From NCBI GenBank assembly GCA_022578965.1, contig MU400535.1, positions 186,001 through 250,000 of the forward strand: a DNA stretch of 64,000 bases, written 5' to 3'. The DNA comes from Xylaria sp. FL1777 (taxonomy: Eukaryota > Ascomycota > Sordariomycetes > Xylariales > Xylariaceae). Below are positions 61,801 through 64,000 of the stretch, piece after piece; positions within the stretch are counted from its first letter, which is position 1; each line of letters starts with the position of its first letter. Position numbers and translations under genes: made by a program. The notes beneath the pieces were generated by a model, which was not told the origin of the DNA, did no database searches, and worked only from the letters and a program-made list of their open reading frames with translations.

Positions 61801-62500
61801 GCTGGGGCCCTTTTTTTCCCTTGACGGAGGTTGTGTGGTGTGGTGTATTATTATCCCCTGGTCCTGTCTTGGCCTATGAAGAGGACTCAGTTTGCCAATT
61901 GTTGACTATAATAAAGTTTAGCTTAGCTATTGGCCAGCTTCAATCACTTAATTGAACTATAACTACTGTAGCTAGGTAGGTAGTCAATTCATCAAAGGCA
62001 TTGTAATTGTTGTACAAAGGTTGTTGGTGATACCTACCTATATGAATCACGAATTTTCTTTTTACAAGACAATAAAAATGTTGAGATGACTCAGCTAGCA
62101 GAATCCTCGATGCAAGCAATGAAGCCACTTTTTAATATAGGTATACAACCAGTAACAAACGAACACCATATTCGGACAGCTTGTGACGATATCCGTACTA
62201 CCTAATGGGAACTTGACTTAGGGTCCCCCGCTTAGGCCCCTCATTCATTGCCTATAGGGATGTACCAGGTACCTACCTAGTAACTGTGGCGCTGATTTCG
62301 TACCGCAGGGCAAGGTTACATGTACCTTCGAGCTTTCTGCCAGCTTGTAACTTACCCATCTTTTCTAGTATACAAGCACCGACACAGCACCGATTTGACC
62401 TCACCATTGATACGAGATTATCCTATATATTACGAGAATACCTAGCTACATACATTCACCAATCCTACTACCATTTAATCGCTACCTATTATCGAACGCA
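61801..62500. other. Divergent promoter region, DAHP synthase and HYPK genes
   Basis: This 700-base region lies between two divergently transcribed genes. It includes TACCTA/TAGGTA motifs (61974-61983, 62032-62040, 62268-62280) and a TGACTCA element (62087-62093). No gene was seen. Confidence 0.6.
62087..62093. promoter_or_regulatory. TGACTCA element (CPC1/Gcn4-type site)
   Basis: TGACTCA lies 287-293 bp upstream of the DAHP synthase start. Cross-pathway control factor CPC1/CpcA (Gcn4 in yeast) binds this sequence to induce amino acid genes. The link is established for the motif in general; use here is inferred. Confidence 0.5.
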
Positions 62501-62999
62501 ATGGCCGAGCCACAGCCCCGCACCGTTACCGCGGGCGCCACCGCCAGCGGCGATGTCGAAGAAGAGGTCGTCAAGGCTAAGTCGGCCGAGGACCGCAAAG
62601 CTGCTGCCGCGCTCGCGAGCCTGGATTCTAGCGGCGATAATACCGAGGCGGCCGAGGTCGATGCCGCCGCTGTCAGCAAGGCCATGAAGAACCTGGGTAC
62701 CGCTGCGGCTGTCGAGAAGAAGGAGGTCAAGAAAGTGAAGGTTGATGCCGCAGACGTGACGCTTCTTGTAAGTCATTCTGTTGCGTTTCCTTCATTTTGT
62801 TTCGCGTTGGCAGTGCAATTCGCGATAGAATCGGGACCGTAGCTAGCTGCGCGTACAACAGAGAGGATCAATGACTGATGTCTGTAACCCGGTCTTATAG
62901 GTCGATGAGCTCGAGTTGACGAAAGCGAAAGCCACCGAGTTGCTTAAGGCGCACGATGGAGATGCAGTGCGCGCCATGAAAGCTTTCATATCAGTATAA
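62501..62999 (+). CDS. HYPK-like protein, NatA-associated UBA-like (NACA-type) domain
   Basis: Two exons are proposed: 62501-62767 and 62901-62999, joined as DVTLL-VDELELTKAKATELL over a 133-bp intron (121 aa). The N-tail is low in structure (MAEPQPRTVTAGATASGDVE). Residues 25-55 show KSAEDRKAAAALASLDS, typical of the HYPK helix that contacts NatA. KKEVKKVKVDAADVTLLVDE and TKAKATELLKAHDGDAVRAM form the C-terminal UBA-like domain, as in HYPK and the alpha subunit of the nascent-chain complex. HYPK binds the Naa15/Naa10 acetyltransferase near the ribosome exit and tunes its activity. The small size (HYPK about 120-130 aa) and lack of a NAC domain argue against it being NACA itself. Start is the first ATG after the A/T-rich upstream region. 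Confidence 0.88.
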
Positions 63000-64000
63000 G
63001 ATGAAGGGAGAAGCAAAGAAGCGATAGAGAAGTACTTTTTGGCACACATTATGCATAGAAGGGCGTCCGAGGTTGCTTTCCAATAAAAGGATACATGGGA
63101 CGGACGGATGGTTCTGAAAAGATAGCGGGAAATCTGAAGAAGAGCCTGCAGGGCTCATCGCATCTTCCCGGGGCCTAAGCGCACCGTTTCTTTTTTCTTG
63201 CGACTATTGGGTTATGGAAATACATCGCTTTTCGAGACTAGACATGATGGAGAAGGTGACCTAGACGTCTCGTGCTACCCCATCTTAATAGCGACAATAT
63301 AAGTACTCTTGGATTCCAACACGCAACTCTTTCTGGATTCTATGAAGGTGGAATCTGCAGGATGTAATTCTACGAGTATGGTTTCCGGCCAGAACCCAAA
63401 TGTATATCATTTTGAAACAACCTTATCCACTGTCAGCAACATGGTAAGTAAGAAATCTTAGGTACGACACCGATAAAGCTCTACATTATCATCCCATATG
63501 CTGAAACTGTCCTGATTACGCCTGAAGCTCCCCCAACGGGGCCAGTGAATTCCAGAGTCAGAATATGGAGAAGGCTCCTTAGCTAGATAATCGAACCCTA
63601 GCCAAGCGATCTCAAACGGGTGACGATGTGTACCCATATCCGCATATCATCTGAAGACTATTTAGTATAGGCAGATTCTTATATCTTGACATAAAAAGAG
63701 GTCTATAATATAAGAGTATATAATGTAGTCACCTCGGTTACATACTTAGAGTTGGTCAGGCTTTGGTCATTGTACTCCCGTGTTGTTGTACGTGACCTAC
63801 TGGTTGGTGATAGCTGGTTGGTGATCACTGACCAAGCTAGTTTTCAAGCCGATGTGATATATATAATATATTACCTAAGTACATAAGGCAGTGTTGTGCA
63901 TGCCATTATATATATTTGCACCTATCATACAACTTCGTAGCTATGTATGCTTGGTACGGTATCACTTTCGATATTGGTAGGATGCTGCGAACAAATTCGT
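63000..64000. other. Right-edge non-coding region
   Basis: No gene was seen in the last kilobase. AT-rich with TATATA runs near 63860-63920. A gene could begin beyond the edge. Confidence 0.5.

Overview
The window looks like nuclear chromosome sequence from a filamentous ascomycete, most likely a Sordariomycete. The genes are split by short GT-AG introns, mostly 47-170 bp. The proteins belong to families typical of Pezizomycotina: GH76 Dfg5-like mannosidase, KIN4-type kinase, class II DAHP synthase, SAT4-type membrane protein relic and MetE-like enzyme. Intergenic DNA is long and full of TACCTA/TAGGTA motifs and microsatellites. Species cannot be set from sequence alone. No rRNA operon, CRISPR array, intact transposon or virus-derived gene was recognised.

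Layout. A first exon of a fungal protein of unknown function leaves the left edge on the minus strand (1-295). Then come a PAQR/haemolysin-III-like receptor (1160-2250, +) and the spliceosomal Sm protein G (3137-3564, +). A stretch of about 11.8 kb (3565-15393) shows no gene. A four-exon glycosyltransferase-2 polysaccharide synthase lies on the minus strand (15394-17065). About 14.5 kb without a recognisable gene follows (17066-31563). The denser right half holds: a serine-rich coiled-coil protein (31564-33126, +); a GPI-type GH76 mannosidase (35578-37264, +); a MetE-like enzyme (39267-40469, +) convergent with an MFS sugar transporter (40848-42542, -); a decayed SAT4-like membrane protein (about 43510-43900, -); a stand-alone mitochondrial N-acetyl-gamma-glutamyl-phosphate reductase (46345-47746, +); a multi-pass membrane protein (48773-50301, +); a KIN4-family kinase (55290-58936, +); a class II DAHP synthase (60177-61800, -); and a HYPK-like NatA partner (62501-62999, +).

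How the genes relate. Most are housekeeping or cell-biology genes with their own promoters, and I see no obvious biosynthetic cluster. Two act in amino acid synthesis (arginine step and shikimate entry). The latter has a TGACTCA (CPC1/Gcn4-type) element about 290 bp upstream of its start. Two act on the cell surface (GH76 mannosidase, GT2 synthase). The most unusual gene is the reductase: it covers only the ArgC half of the usual fungal kinase-reductase precursor. Exon joins were inferred by reading splice sites and family conservation by eye. No alignment, RNA evidence or database search was available.
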